A DNA stretch of 64,000 nucleotides from Mastigias papua (taxonomy: Eukaryota; Cnidaria; Scyphozoa; Rhizostomeae; Mastigiidae): positions 9,290,388 to 9,354,387 of the forward strand of contig OZ025281.1 in the NCBI GenBank assembly GCA_964019165.1, written 5' to 3'. Every line of letters begins with the position of its first letter. Position 1 is the first letter of the stretch. Both the position numbers and the translations under genes were made by a program. Below, piece after piece: positions 24,146 to 37,431 of this stretch. Under the pieces are notes generated by a model. It was given only the letters and a program-made list of their open reading frames with translations, did not search any database and was not told the origin of the DNA.

Positions 24146-24459
24146 GATATGACTGTGAATGGTCCAGGGAAATTGCTTGCCTTCCTACTTCCAATACTCG
24201 CTCACTCACTCAGTCAATCGATCACTCGGTCACTCAGTCAGTCTGGCAATAGGTCTACCACTCGGCCAGCCCTACCAGTAGCCTACCACTTGGCTGCCCC
24301 TACCAGTAGGCCTACCACCGCTCCTGCAACTGTTCTGCATCCAGTCCTGCCTGCCAATAGGCCTGCTAGCCTGTTACTTTGCCTGCCAATAGGCCTGCCT
24401 GCATGCCTGTCGATAAGCCTGCTTGCCTGCTCATACACCTGCAACTAGGCCTACCTGCC
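24146..24459 (+). repeat. Chimeric junction monomer between copies A and B
   Basis: The first part of this monomer (anchor with GTGAATGGTCCAGGGAAATTG, then CCTTCCTACTTCC, CTCGCTCAC and CAATCGATCAC, to about 24240) matches the monomer at 31331. The second part (from about 24245: GGCAATAGG, TTGGCTGCCCCTACC, CATCCAGTCC, CTGTCGATAAGCC) matches the monomer at 17121-17438. The switch lies in the CAGTCAGTCTGG segment at the end of the tetranucleotide tract. At 31331 the same left part continues differently (CTTGCAATGGG), so this is the recombination joint that created the duplication. Confidence 0.85.
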
Positions 24460-27400
24460 GATATGACTGTGACTGGTCCAGGCAAATGGCTTGCCTGCCT
24501 GCTTCCAATACTCACTCACTCACTCAGTAACTCGGTCACTCGGTCACTCAGTCAGTCTGGCAATAGGTCTACCACTCGGCCAGCCCTACCAGTGGCCTAC
24601 CACTCGTTCAGCCCTATCAGTAGCCTACCACTTGGCTGGCCCTACCAGTAGGCCTACCACGGCTCCTGCAACTGTTCTGCCTCCAGTCCTGCCTGCCAAT
24701 AGGCCTGCTAGCCTGTTACTTTGCCTGCCAATAGGCCTGCCTGCATGCCTGCCGATAAGCCTGCTTGCCTGCTCATACACCTGCAAATAGGCCTACCAGC
24801 CGATATAACTGTGACTGGTCCAGGCAAATGGCTTGTCTGCCTGCTTCCAAAACTCACTCACTCACTCGGTCACTCAGTCAGTCTGGCAATAGGTCTACCA
24901 CTCGGCCAGCCCTACCAGTGGTCTTCCACTGGGCCAGCCCTACCAGTGGTCTACCACTCGGCCAGCCCTACCAGTGGCATAACACTTGGCCAGCCCTACC
25001 AGTAGCCTACCACTTGGCTGGCCCTACCAGTAGGCCTACCACCACTCCTGCAACTGTTCTGCCTCCAGTCCTGCCTGCCAATAGGCCTGCCGATAAGCCT
25101 GCTTGCCTGCTCATACACCTGCAAATAGGCCTACCTGCCGATATGACTGTGAATGGTCCAGGCAAATGGCTTGCCTGCCTGCTTCCAATACTCACTTACT
25201 CACTCACTCAGTCACTCGGTCACTCGGTCACTCAGTCAGTCTGGCAATAGGTCTACCACTCGGCCAGCCCTACCAGTGGTCTTCCACTGGGCCAGCCCTA
25301 CCAGTGGTCTTCCACTGGGCCAGCCCTACCACTGGTCTACAACTCGGCCAGCCCTACCAGTGGCCTACCACTTGGCCAGCCCTACCAGTAGCCTACCACT
25401 TGGCTGGCCCTATCAGTAGGTGTATCATCGGTAATGCATCTGTTCTGCCTCCAGTCCTGCCTGCCAATAGGCCTGCTAGCCTGTTACTTTGCCTGCCAAT
25501 AGGCCTGCCTGCATGCCTGCCGATAAGCCTGCTTGCCTGCTCATACACCTGCAAATAGGCCTACCTGGCGATATGACTGTGACTGGTCCAGGCAAATGGC
25601 TTGCCTGCCTGCTTCCAATACTCACTCACTGACTCGGTCACTCGGTAACTCGGTCATTCAGTCAGTCTGGCAATAGGTCTACCACTCGGCCAGCCCTACC
25701 AGTGTCCTACCACTTGGCCAGCCCTACCAGTAGCCTACCACTTGGCTGGCCCTACCAGTAGGCCTACCACCGCTCCTGCAACTGTTCTGCCTCCAGTCCT
25801 GCCTGCCAATAGGCCTGCTAGCCTGCTACTTTGCCTGCCAATAGGCCTGCCTGCATGCCTGCCGATAAGCCTGCTTGCCTGCTGATACACCTGCAATTAG
25901 GCCTACCAGCCGATATGACTGTGACTGGTCCAGGCAAATGGCTTGCCTGCCTTCTTCCAATACTCACTCACTCACTCGGTCACTTAGTCAGTCTGGCGAT
26001 AGGTCTACCACTCGGCCAGCCCTACCAGTGGTCTTCCACTGGGCCAGCCCTACCAGTGGTCTACCACTCGGCCAGCCCTACCAGTGGCCTACCAGTTGGC
26101 CAGCCCTACCAGTAGCCTACCACTTGGCTGGCCCTATCAGTAGGTCTACCACCGCTCCTGCAACTCTTCTGCCTCCAGTCCTGCCTGCCAATAGGCCTGC
26201 TAGCCTGTTACTTTGCCTGCAAATAGGCCTGCCTGCATGCCTGCCGATAAGCCTGCTTGCCTACTCATACACCTGCAGATAGGCCTACCTGCCGATATGA
26301 CTGTGACTGGTCCAGGCAAATGGCTTGCCTGCCTGCTTCCAATACTCACTCACTCTCTCAGTCACTCGGTCACTCGGTCACTCAGTCAGTCTGGCAATAG
26401 GTCTACCACTCGGCCAGCCCTACCAGTGGCCTACCACTTGGCCAGCCCTACCAGTAGCCTACCACTTGGCTGGCCCTACCAGTAGGCCTACCACCACTCC
26501 TGCAACTGTTCTGCCTCCAGTCGTGCCTGCCAATAGGCCTGCTAGCCTGCTACTTTGCCTGCCAATAGGCCTGCCTTCATGCCTGCTGATAAGCCTGCTT
26601 GCCTGCTCATACACCTGCAAATAGTCCTACCTGCCGATATGACTGTGACTGGTCCAGGCAAATGGCTTGCCTGCCTGCTTCCAATACTCACTCACTCACT
26701 CGGTCACTTAGTCATTCTGGCAATAGGTCTACCACTCGACCAGCCCAACCAGTGGTCGTCCACTGGGCCAGCCCTACCAGTGGTCTACCACACGGCCAGC
26801 CCTACCAGTGGCCTACCACTTGGCCAGCCCTACCAGTAGCCTACCACTTGGCTGGCCCTACCAGTAGGCCTACCACCGCTCCTGCCACTGTTCTGCCTCC
26901 AGTCCTGAATGCCAATAGGCCTGCTAGCCTGTTACTTTGCCTGCAAATAGGCCTGCCTGCATGCCTGCCGATAAGCCTGCTTGCCTACTCATACACCTGC
27001 AAATAGGCCTTCCTGCCGATATGACTGTGACTGGTCCAGGCAAATGGCTTGCCTGCCTGCTTCCAATATTCACTCACTCTCTCAGTCACTCGGTCACTCG
27101 GTCACTTAGTCAGTCTGGCAATAGGTCTACCACTCGGCCAGCCCTACCAGTGGCCTACCACTTGGCCAGCCCTACCAGTAGCCTACCACTTGGCTGGCCC
27201 TACCAGTAGGCCTACCACCACTCCTGCAACTGTTCTGCCTCCAGTCGTGCCTGCCAATAGGCCTGCTAGCCTGCTACTTTGCCTGCCAAAAGGCCTGCCG
27301 ATAAGCCTGCTTGCCTGCTCATACACCTGCAAATAGGCCTACCTGCCGATATGACTGTGACTGGTCCAGGCAAATGGCTTGCCTGGCTGCCTCCAATACT

Positions 27401-30400
27401 CACTCACTCACTCAGTCACTCGGTCACTCGGTCACTCAGTCAGTCTGGCAATAGGTCTACCACTCGGCCAGCCCTACCAGTAGCCTACCACTTGGCTGGC
27501 CCTACCGGTAGGCCTACCACCGCTCCTGCAACTGTTCTGCCTCCAGTCCTGCCTGCCAATAGGCCTGCTAGCGTTCTACTTTGCCTGCCAATAGGCCTGC
27601 CGATAAGCCTGCTTGTCTGCTCATACACCTGCAAATAGGCCTACCTGCCGATATGACCGTGACTGGTCCAGGCAAATGGCTTGCCTGCCTGCTTCCAATA
27701 CTCACTCACTCACTCACCCAGTCACTCGGTCACTCGGTCACTCAGTCAGTCTGGCAATAGGTCTACCACTCGGCCAGCCCTAGCAGTAGGCCTACCACCG
27801 CTCCTGCAACTGTTCTGCCTCCAGTCCTGCCTGCCAATAGGCCTGCTAGCCTGCTACTTTGCTTGCCAATAGGCCTGCCGATAAGCCTGCTTGCCTGCTC
27901 ATACACCTGCAAATAGGCCTACCTGCCGATATGACTGTGACTGGTCCAGGCAAATGGCTTGCCTGCCTGCTTCCAATACTCACTCACTCACTCAGTCACT
28001 CGGTCACTCGGTCACTCGGTCACTCAGTCAGTCTGGCAATAGGACTACCACTTGGCCAGCCCTACCAGTGGCCTACCACTCGGCCAGCCCTACCTGTAGC
28101 CTACCACTTGGCTGACCCTACCAGTAAGCCTACCACCGCTCCTGCAACTATTCTGCCGCCAGTCCTGCCTGCCAATAGGCTTCTAACCTGCTACTTTGCC
28201 TGCCAATAGGCCTGCCGATAAGCCTGCTTGCCTGCTCATACACCTGCAAATAGGCCTACCTGCCGATATGACTGTGACTGGTCCAGGGAAATGGCTTGCC
28301 TGCCTGCTTCCAATACTCACTCACTCACTCAATCACTCGGTCACTCGGCAGCTCAGTCAGTCTGGACATAGATCTACCACTCGGCCAGCTCTACCAGTAG
28401 CCTACCACTTGGCTGGCCCTACCAGTGGGCCTACCACAGCTCTTGCAACTGTTCTGCCTCCAGTCCTGCCTGCCAATAGGCCTACTAGCCTGCTACTTTG
28501 CCTGCCAATATGCCTGCCTGCATGCCTGCCGATAAGCCTGCTTGCCTGCTCATACACCTGCAAATAGGCCTACCTGCCGATATGACTGTGACTGGTCCAG
28601 GCAAATGGCTTGCCTGCCTGCCTCCAATACTCACTCACTCACTCAGTCACTCGGTCACTCGGTCACTCAGTCAGTCTGGCAATAGGTCTACCACTCGGTC
28701 AGCCCTACCAGTAGCCTACCACTTGGCTGGCCCTACCAGTAGGCCTACCACCGCTCCTGCTACTGTTTTGCCTCCAGTCCTGCCTGCCAATAGGCTTGCT
28801 AGCCTGCTACTTTGCTTGCCAATAGGCCTGCCTGCATGCCTGCCAATAACCCTGCTTGCCTGCTCATACACCTGCAAATAGGCCTACCTGCCGATATGAC
28901 TGTGACTGGTCCAGGCAAATGGCTTGCCTGCCTGCTTCCAATACTCACTTACTCACTCACTCAGTCACTCGGTCACTCGGTCACTCAGTCAGTCTGGCAA
29001 TAGGTCTACCACTCGGCCAGCTCTACCAGTAGCCTACCACTTGGCTGGCCCTACCAGTAGGCCTACCACCGCTCTTGCAACTGTTCTGCCTCCAGTCCTG
29101 CCTGCCAATAGGCCTACTAGCCTGTTACTTTGCCTGCCAATAGGCCTGCCTGCATGCCCGCCGATAAGCCCGCTTGCCTGCTCATACACCTGCAAATAGG
29201 CCTACCTGCCGATATGATTGTGACTGGTCCAGGCAAATGGCTTGCCTGCCTGCTTCCAATACTCACTCACTCACTCACTCAGTCACTCGGTCACTCGGTC
29301 ACTCAGTCAGTCTGGCAATAGGTCTACCACTCGGCCAGCCCTACCAGTAGCCTACCACTTGGCTGACCCTACCAGTAGGCCTACCACCGCTCCTGCAACT
29401 GTTCTGCCTCCAGTCCTGCCTGCCACTAAGCCTGCTAGCCTGCTACTTTGCTTGCCAATAGGCCTGCATGCATGCCTGCCGATAAGCCTGCTTGCCTGCT
29501 CATACACCTGCAAATAGGCCTACCAGCCGATATGACTGTGACTTGTACAGGCAAATGGCTTGCCTGCCTGCTTCCATTACTCACTCACTCACTCACTCAC
29601 TCACTCACTCACTCAGTCACTCGGTCACTCGGTCACTCGGTCACTCGGTCACTCAGTCAGTCTGGCAATAAGTCTACCACTCGGCCAGCCCTACAAGTGG
29701 CCTACCACTCGGCCAGCCCTACCAGTAGCCTACCACTTGCCTGGCCCTACCAGTAGGCCTACCACCGCTCCTGCAACTGTTCTGAGTCCAGTCCTGCCTG
29801 CCAATAAGCCTACTAGACTGCTACTTCGCCTGCCAATAGGCCTGCCAGCCTGCCACTTTGCCTGCCACTATGCCTGCCAATAGGCCTGCCAATAAGCCTG
29901 CTTGCCTGCTCATACACCTGCAAATAGGCCTACCTGCCGATATGACTGTGACTGGTCCAGGCAAATGGCTTGCCTGCCTGCTTCCAATACTCACTCACTC
30001 ACTCAATCACTCGGTCACTCGGCCGCTCAGTCAATCTGGACATAGATCTACCACTCGGCCAGCTCTACCAGTACCCTACCACTTGGCTGGCCCTACCAGT
30101 AGGCCTACCACCGCTCTTGCAACTGTTCTGCTTCCAGTCCTGCCTGCCAATAGGCCTGCTAGCCTGCTACTTTGCCTGCCAATAGGCCTGCCTGCATGCC
30201 TGCCGATAAGCCTGCTTGCCTGCTCATACACCTGCAAATAGGCCAACCTGCCGATATGATTGTGACTGGTCCAGGCAAATGGCTTGCCTGCCTGCTTCCA
30301 ATCCTCATTCACTCACTCACTCAGTCACTCGGTCACTCGGTCACTCAGTCAGTCTGGCAATAGGTCTACCACTCGGTCAGCCCTACCAGTAGCCTACCAC

Positions 30401-31330
30401 TTGGCTGGCCCTACCAGTAGGCCTACCACCGCTCCTGCAACTGTTCTGCCTCCAGTCCTGCCTGCCAATAAGCCTGCTAGCCTGCTACTTTGCTTGCCAA
30501 TAGGCCTGCCTGCCTGCCTGCCGATAAGCCTGCTTGCCTGCTCATACACCTGCAAATAGGCCTACCAGCCGATCTGACTGTGACTTGTCCAGGCAAATGG
30601 GTTGCCTGCCTGCTTCCAATACTCACTCACTCACTCACTCACTCACTCACTCACTCACTCACTCACTCACTCAGTCACTCGGTCACTCGGTCACTCGGTC
30701 ACTCAGTCAGTCTGGCAATAAGTCTACCACTCGGCCAGCCCTACAAGTGGCCTACCACTCGGCCAGCCCTACCAGTAGCCTACCACTTGTCTGGCCCTAC
30801 CAGTAGGCGTACCACCGCTCCTGCAACTGTTCTGCCTCCATTCCTGGCTGCCAATAGGCCTGCTGGCCTGCTACTTTGCCTGCCAATTGGCCTGCCGATA
30901 AGCCTGTATGCCTGCTCATACACCTGCGAATAGGCCTACCTGCCGATATGACTGTGACTGGTCCAGGCAAATGGCTTGCCTGCCTGCTTCCAATACTCAC
31001 TCACTCACTCACTCACTCACTCACTCACTCACTCACTCGATCACTCACTCACTCACTCAGTCACTCGGTCACTCGGTCACTCGCTCACTCAGTCAGTCTG
31101 GCAATAGGTCTACCACTCGGCCAGCCCTAACAGTGGCCTACCACTTGGCCAGCCCTACCAGTAGCCTACCACTTGGCTGGCCCTACCAGTAGGCGTACCA
31201 CCGCTCCTGCAACTGTTCTGCCTCCATTCCTGCCTGCCAATAGGCCTGCTAGCCTGCTACTTCGCCTGCCAATAGGCCTGCCGATAAGCCTGCTTGCATG
31301 CTCTTACACCTGCAAATAGGCCTACCTGCC
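24460..31330 (+). repeat. Large tandem duplication, copy B (about 6.9 kb)
   Basis: Spacings are 342, 338, 430, 342, 382, 342, 382, 330, 302, 278, 337, 314, 314, 318, 318, 410, 314, 318, 374 and 386. The offset to copy A is 7021 at the start, 7793 after a 772-bp insertion, 7189 after a 604-bp deletion and 7185 after a 4-bp tract change near 30650. Similarity continues to about 31415, inside the next monomer. Confidence 0.92.
25140..25911 (+). repeat. Two monomers inserted in copy B (430 and 342 bp)
   Basis: These 772 bp have no counterpart at the matching point in copy A (near 18119). The 430-bp monomer is the longest in the window: it has six 28-bp units, two with the CTTCCACTGGGCC hairpin variant, followed by the eroded spacer GGTAATGCATCTG also found near 15291. 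The insertion therefore looks like material related to 15046-15781 rather than a random duplication of its neighbours. Confidence 0.78.
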
Positions 31331-32296
31331 GATATGACTGTGAATGGTCCAGGGAAATTGCTTGCCTTCCTACTTCCAATACTCGCTCACTCACTCAGTC
31401 AATCGATCACTCGGTCACTCAGTCAGTCTTGCAATGGGTCTACCACTCGGCCATCGCTACCAGTAGGCAACCACTTGGCTGGCCCTACCAGTAGGCATAG
31501 CACCGCTCCTGCAACTGTTCTGCCTCCAGTCCTGCCTGCCAATAGGACTGCTAGCCTGCTACTTTGCCTGCCAATAGGCCTGCCGATAAGCCTGCTTGCC
31601 TGCTCATACACCTGCAAATAGGCCTACCTGCCGATGTGACTGTGACTGGTCCAGGCAAATGGCTTGCCTGCCTGCTTCCAATACTCACTCACTCACTCAC
31701 TCACTCACTCACTCACTCACTCAGTCACTCGGTCACTCGGTCACTCGCTCACTCAGTCAGTCTGGCAATAGGTCTACCACTCGGCCAGCCCTACCAGTGG
31801 CCTACCACTTGGCCAGCCCTACCAGTAGCCTACCACTTGGCTGGCCCTACCAGTAGGCGTACCACCGCTCTTGCAACTGTTCTGCCTCCATTCCTGCCTG
31901 CCAATAGGCCTGCTGGCCTGCTACTTCGCCTGCCAATAGGCCTGCCGATAAGCCTGCTTGCCTGCTCATACACCTGCAAATAGGCCTACCTGCCGATATG
32001 ACTGTGACTGGTCCAGGCAAATTGCTTGCCTTCCTACTTCCAATACTCACTCACTCACTCAGTCACTCGGTCACTCGGTCACTCAGTCAGTCTGGCAATA
32101 GGTCTACCACTCGGCCAGCCCTACCAGTAGCCTACGAATTGGCTGGCCCTACCAGTAGGCCTACCACCGCTCCTGCAACTGTTCTGCCTCCAGTCCTGCC
32201 TGCCAATAAGCCTGCTAGCCTGCTACTGTGCTTGCCAATAGGCCTGCCGATAAGCCTGCTTGCCTGCTCATACACCTGCAAATAGGCCTACCTGCC
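31331..32296 (+). repeat. Three monomers between copy B and block beta (302, 362, 302 bp)
   Basis: The first monomer combines the CCTTCCTACTTCC / CAATCGATC left part with a right part carrying private changes (GGCCATCGCTACC, GGCATAGCACC, GGACTGC). The second has the anchor variant GATGTGACTG and a longer CACT run (31681-31722). The third again has the CCTTCCTACTTCC form. This form also occurs at 38445, 44080, 45383, 49577 and 63533. Confidence 0.75.
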
Positions 32297-32660
32297 GATA
32301 TGACTGTGACTGGTCCAGGCAAATTGCTTGCCTTCCTACTTCCAATACTCACTCACTCACTCAGTCACTCGGTCACTCGGTCACTCAGTCAGTCTGGCAA
32401 TAGGTCTACCACTCGGCTAGCCCTACCAGTAGCCTACGACTTGGCTGGCCCTACCAGTAGGCCTACCACCACTCCTGCAACTGTTCTGCCTCCAGTCCTG
32501 CCTGCCAATAAGCCTGCTAGCCTGCTACTGTGCTTGCCAATAGGCCTGCCTGCCTGCCTGCCGATAAGCCTGCTTGCCTGCTCATACACCTGCAAATAGG
32601 CCTACCAGCCGATATGACTGTGACTTGTCCAGGCAAATGGGTTGCCTGCCTGCTTCCAAT

Positions 32661-32721
32661 ACTCACTCACTCACTCACTCACTCACTCACTCACTCACTC
32701 ACTCACTCACTCACTCACTCA
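32661..32721 (+). repeat. Expanded (CACT)n run, 61 bp
   Basis: About 15 uninterrupted CACT words. The corresponding beta copy 2 tract (from 52009) is 24 bp shorter, which accounts for the 382 against 358 bp monomer lengths. Confidence 0.9.
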
Positions 32722-35700
32722 GTCACTCGGTCACTCGCTCACTCGCTCACTCAGTCAGTCTGGCAATAGGTCTACCACTCGGCCAGCCCTACCAGTGGCC
32801 TACCACTTGGCCAGCCGTACCAGTAGCCTAGCACTTGGCTGGCCCTACCAGTAGGCGTACCACCGCTCCTGCAACTGTTCTGCATCCAGTCCTGCCTGCC
32901 AATAGGCCTGCTAGCCTGCTACTTCGCCTGCCAATAGGCCTGCCGATAAGCCTGCTTGCCTGCTCATACAACTGCAGATAGGCCTACCTGCCGATATGAC
33001 TGTGACTGGTCCAGGCAAATTGCTTGCCTTCCTACTTCCAATACTCACTCACTCACTCAGACAATCGATCTCTCGGTCACTCAGTCAGTCTGGCAATGGG
33101 TCTACCACTCGGCCAGCCCTACCAGTAGGCAACCACTTGGCTGGCCCTACCAGTAGGCCTACCACCGCTCCTGCAACTGTTCTGCCTCCAGTCCTGCCTG
33201 CCAATAGGCCTGCTAGCCTGCTACTTTGCCTGCCAATAGGCCTGCCTGCATGCCTGCCTGCATGCCTGCCGATAAGCCTGCTTGGCTGCTCATACACCTG
33301 CAGATAGGCCTACCTGCCGATATCACTGTTACTGGTCCACGCAAATGGCTTGCCTGCCTGCTTCCAATACTCACTCACTCACTCACTCAGTCACTCGGTC
33401 ACTCGGTCACTCAGTCAGTCTGGCAATAGGTCTACCACTCGGCCAGCCCTACCAGTAGCCTACCACTTGGCTGGCCCTACCGGTAGGCCTACCACCGCTC
33501 CTGCAACTGTTCTGCCTCCAGTCCTGCCTGCCAATAGGCCTGCTAGCCTGCTACTTTGCCTGCCAATAGGCCTGCCTGCATGCCTGCCGATAAGCCTGCT
33601 TGCCTACTCATACACCTGCAAATAGGCCTACCTGCCGATATGACTGTGACTGGTCCAGGCAAATGGCTTGCCTGCCTGCCTCCAATACTCACTCACTCAC
33701 TCAGTCACTCGGTCACTCGGTCACTTAGTCAGTCTGGCAATAGGTCTACCACTCGGCCAGCCCTACCAGTGGTTTTCCACTGGGCCAGCCCTACCAGTGG
33801 TCTACCACTCGGCCAGCCCTACAAGTGGCCTACCACTTGGCCAGCCCTACCAGTAGCCTACCACTTGGCTGGCCCTACCAGTAGGCCTACCACAACTCCT
33901 GCAACTGTTCTGCCTCCAGTCGTGCCTGCCAATAGGCCTGCTAGCCTGCTACTTTGCCTGCCAATAGGCCTGCCTTCATGCCTGCTGATAAGCCTGCTTG
34001 CCTGCTCATACACCTGCAAATAGGCCTACCTGCCGATATGACTGTGACTGGTCCAGGCAAATGGCTTGCCTGCCTGCTTCCAATACTCACTCACTCACTC
34101 GGTCACTTAGTCAGTCTGGCAATAGGTCCACCACTCGGCCAGCCCTACCAGTGGCCTACCACTTGGCCAGCCCTATCAGTAGCCTACCACTTGGCTGGCC
34201 CTACCAGTAGGCCTACCACCGCTCCTGCAACTGATCTGCCTCCAGTCCTGCTTGCCAATAGGCCTGCTAGCCTGCTACTTTGCCTGCCAATAGGCCTGCC
34301 GATAAGCCTGCTTGCCTGCTCATACACCTGCAAATAGGCCTACCTGCCGATATGACTGTGACTGGTCCAGGCAAATGGCTTGCCTGCCTGCCTCCAATAC
34401 TCACTCACTCACTCAGTCACTCGGTCACTCGGTCACTCAGTCAGTCTGGCAATAGGTCTACCACTCGGCCAGCCCTACCAGTGGCCTACCACATGGCCAG
34501 CCCTACGAGTAGCCTACCACTTGGCTGGCCCTACCAGTAGGCCTACCACCGCTCCTGCCACTGTTCTGCCTCCAGTCCTGAATGCCAATAGGCCTGCTAG
34601 CCTGTTACTTTGCCTGCAAATAGGCCTGCCTGCATGCCTGCCGATAACCCTGCTTGCCTGCCCATACACCTGGAAATAGGCCTACCTGCCGGTATGACTG
34701 TGACTGGTCCAGGCAAATGGCTTGCCTGCCTGCCTCCAATACTCACTCACTCACTCAATCACTCGGTCACTCGGTCACTCAGTCAGTCTGGCAATAGGTC
34801 TACCACTCGGCCAGCCCTACCAGTAGCCTACCACTTTGCTGGACCTACCAGTAGGCCTACCACCGCTCCTGCAACTGTTCTGCTTCCAGTCCTGCCTGCC
34901 AATAGGCCTGCTAGCCTGCTACTTTGCTTGCCAATAGGCCTGCCGATAAGCCTGCTTGCCTGCTCATACACCTGCAAATAGGCCTACCTGCCGATATGAC
35001 TGTGACTGGTCCAGGCAAATGGCTTGCCTGCCTGCTTCCAATACTCACTCACTCACTCACTCAGTCACTCGGTCACTCGGTCACTCGGTCACTCAGTCAG
35101 TCTGGCAATAGGACTACCACTTGGCCAGCCCTACCAGTGGCCTACCACTCGGCCAGCCCTACCTGTAGCCTACCACTTGGCTGACCCTACCAGTAAGCCT
35201 ACCACCGCTCCTGCAACTATTCTGCCGCCAGTCCTGCCTGCCAATAGGCTTCTAGCCTGCTACTTTGCCTGCCAATAGGCCTGCCGATAAGCCTGCTTGC
35301 CTGCTCATACACCTGCAAGTAGGCCTACCTGCCGAAATGACTGTGACTGGTCCACGCAAATGGCTTGCCTGCCTGCTTCCAATACTCACTCACTCACTCA
35401 ATCACTCGGTCACTCGGCCGCTCAGTCAGTCTGGACATAGATCTACCACTCGGCCAGCTCTACCAGTAGCCTACCACTTGGCTGGCCCATCCAGTAGGCC
35501 TACCACCGCTCTTGCAACTGTTCTGCCTCCAGTCCTGCCTGCCAATAGGCCTGCTAGCCTGCTACTTTGCCTGCCAATAGGCCTGCCTGCATGCCTGCCG
35601 ATAAGCCTGCTTGCCTGCTCATACACCTGCAAATAGGCCTACCTGCCGATATGATTGTGACTGGTCCTGGCAAGTGGGTTGCCTGCCTGCTTCCAATACT

Positions 35701-37431
35701 CACTCACTCACTCACTCACTCACTCACTCACTCACTCACTCACTCAGTCACTCGGTCGCTCGGTCACTCAGTCAGTCTGGCAATAAGTCTACCACTCGGC
35801 CAGCCTTACAAGTGGCCTACCACTCGGCCAGCCCTACCAGTAGCCTACCACTTGTCTGGCCCTACCAGTAGGCGTACCACCGCTCCTGCAACTGTTCTGC
35901 CTCCAGTCCTGCCTGCCAATAGGCCTGCTAGCCTGCTACTTTGCCTGCCAATAGGCCTGCCGATAAGCCTGCTTGCCTGCTCATACACCTGCAAATAGGC
36001 CTACCTGCCGATATGACTGTGACTGGTCCAGGCAAATGGCTTGCCTGCCTGCTTCCAATACTCACTCACTCACTCACTCACTCACTCAGTCACTCAGTCA
36101 CTCGGTCACTCGGTCACTCGCTCACTCAGTCAGTCTGGCAATAGGTCTACCACTCGGCCAGCCCTACCAGTGGCCTACCACTTGGCTGACCCTACCAGTA
36201 AGCCTACCACCGCTCCTGCACCTATTCTGCCGCCAGTCCTGCCTGCCAATAGGCTTCTATCCTGCTACTTTGCCTGCCAATAGGCCTGCCGATAAGCCTG
36301 CTTGCCTGCTCATACACCTGCAAATAGGCCTACCTGCCGATATGACTGTGACTGGTCCAGGCAAATGGCTTGCCTGCCTGCTTCCAATACTCACTCACTC
36401 ACTCACTCACTCACTCACTCACTCAGTCACTCAGTCACTCGGTCACTCGGTCACTCGCTCACTTAGTCAGTCTGGCAATAGGTCTACCACTCGGCCAGCC
36501 CTACCAGTGGTCTACCACTCGGCCAGCTCTACAAGTAGCCTACCACTTGGCTGGCCCTACCAGTAGGCCTACCACCGTTCTTGCAACTGTTCTGCCTCCA
36601 GTCCTGCCTGCCAATAGGCCTGCTAGCCTGCTACTTTGCCTGCCAATAGGCCTGCCTGCATGCCTGCCGATAAGCCTGCTTGCCTGCTCATACACCTGCA
36701 AATAGGCCTACCTGCCGATATGATTGTGACTGGTCCAGGCAAATGGCTTGCCTGCCTGCTTCCAATACTCACTCACTCACTCACTCAGTCACTCGGTCAC
36801 TCGGTCACTCAGTCAGTCTGGCAATAGGTCTACCACTCGGCCAGCCCTACCAGTAGCCTACCACTTGGCTGGCCCTACCAGTAGGCCTACCACCGCTCCT
36901 GCAACTGTTCTGCCTCCAGTCCTGCCTGCCACTAAGCCTGCTAGCCTGCTACTTTGCTTGCCAATAGGCCTGCATGCATGCCTGCCGATAAGCCTGCTTG
37001 CCTGCTCATACACCTGCAAATAGGCCTACCAGCCGATATGATTGTGACTGGTCCAGGCACATGGCTTGCCTGCCTGCTTCCAATACTCACTCACTCACTC
37101 ACTCACTCACTCACTCAGTCACTCGGTCACACGGTCACTCGCTCACTCAGTCAGTCTGGCAATAGGTCTGCCACTCGGCCAGCCCTAGCAGTAGCCTACC
37201 ACTTGGCCAGCCCTACCAGTAGCCTACCACTTGCCTGGCCCTACCAGTAGGCCTACCACCGCTCCTGCAACTGTTCTGAGTCCACTCTTGCCTGCCAATA
37301 AGCCTACTAGACTGCTACGTCGCCTACCAATAGGCCTGCCAGCCTGCCACTTTGCCTGCCACTATGCCTGCCAAAGGCCTGCCAATAAGCCTGCTTGCCT
37401 GCTCATACACCTGCAAATAGGCCTACCTGCC

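Larger units (their letters stand above)
17439..24459 (+). repeat. Large tandem duplication, copy A (7021 bp, 21 monomers)
   Basis: Spacings from 17439 are 342, 338, 382, 342, 382, 330, 302, 278, 337, 314, 314, 302, 302, 318, 318, 410, 314, 318, 378, 386 and 314. The same series recurs from 24460 with three kinds of difference: two monomers inserted in copy B, two deleted, and a 4-bp change in one tetranucleotide tract. The paired sequences differ at only scattered single bases (for example 18185 GATCAC against 25978 GGTCAC), so the duplication is recent, or is an assembly product. Confidence 0.92.
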
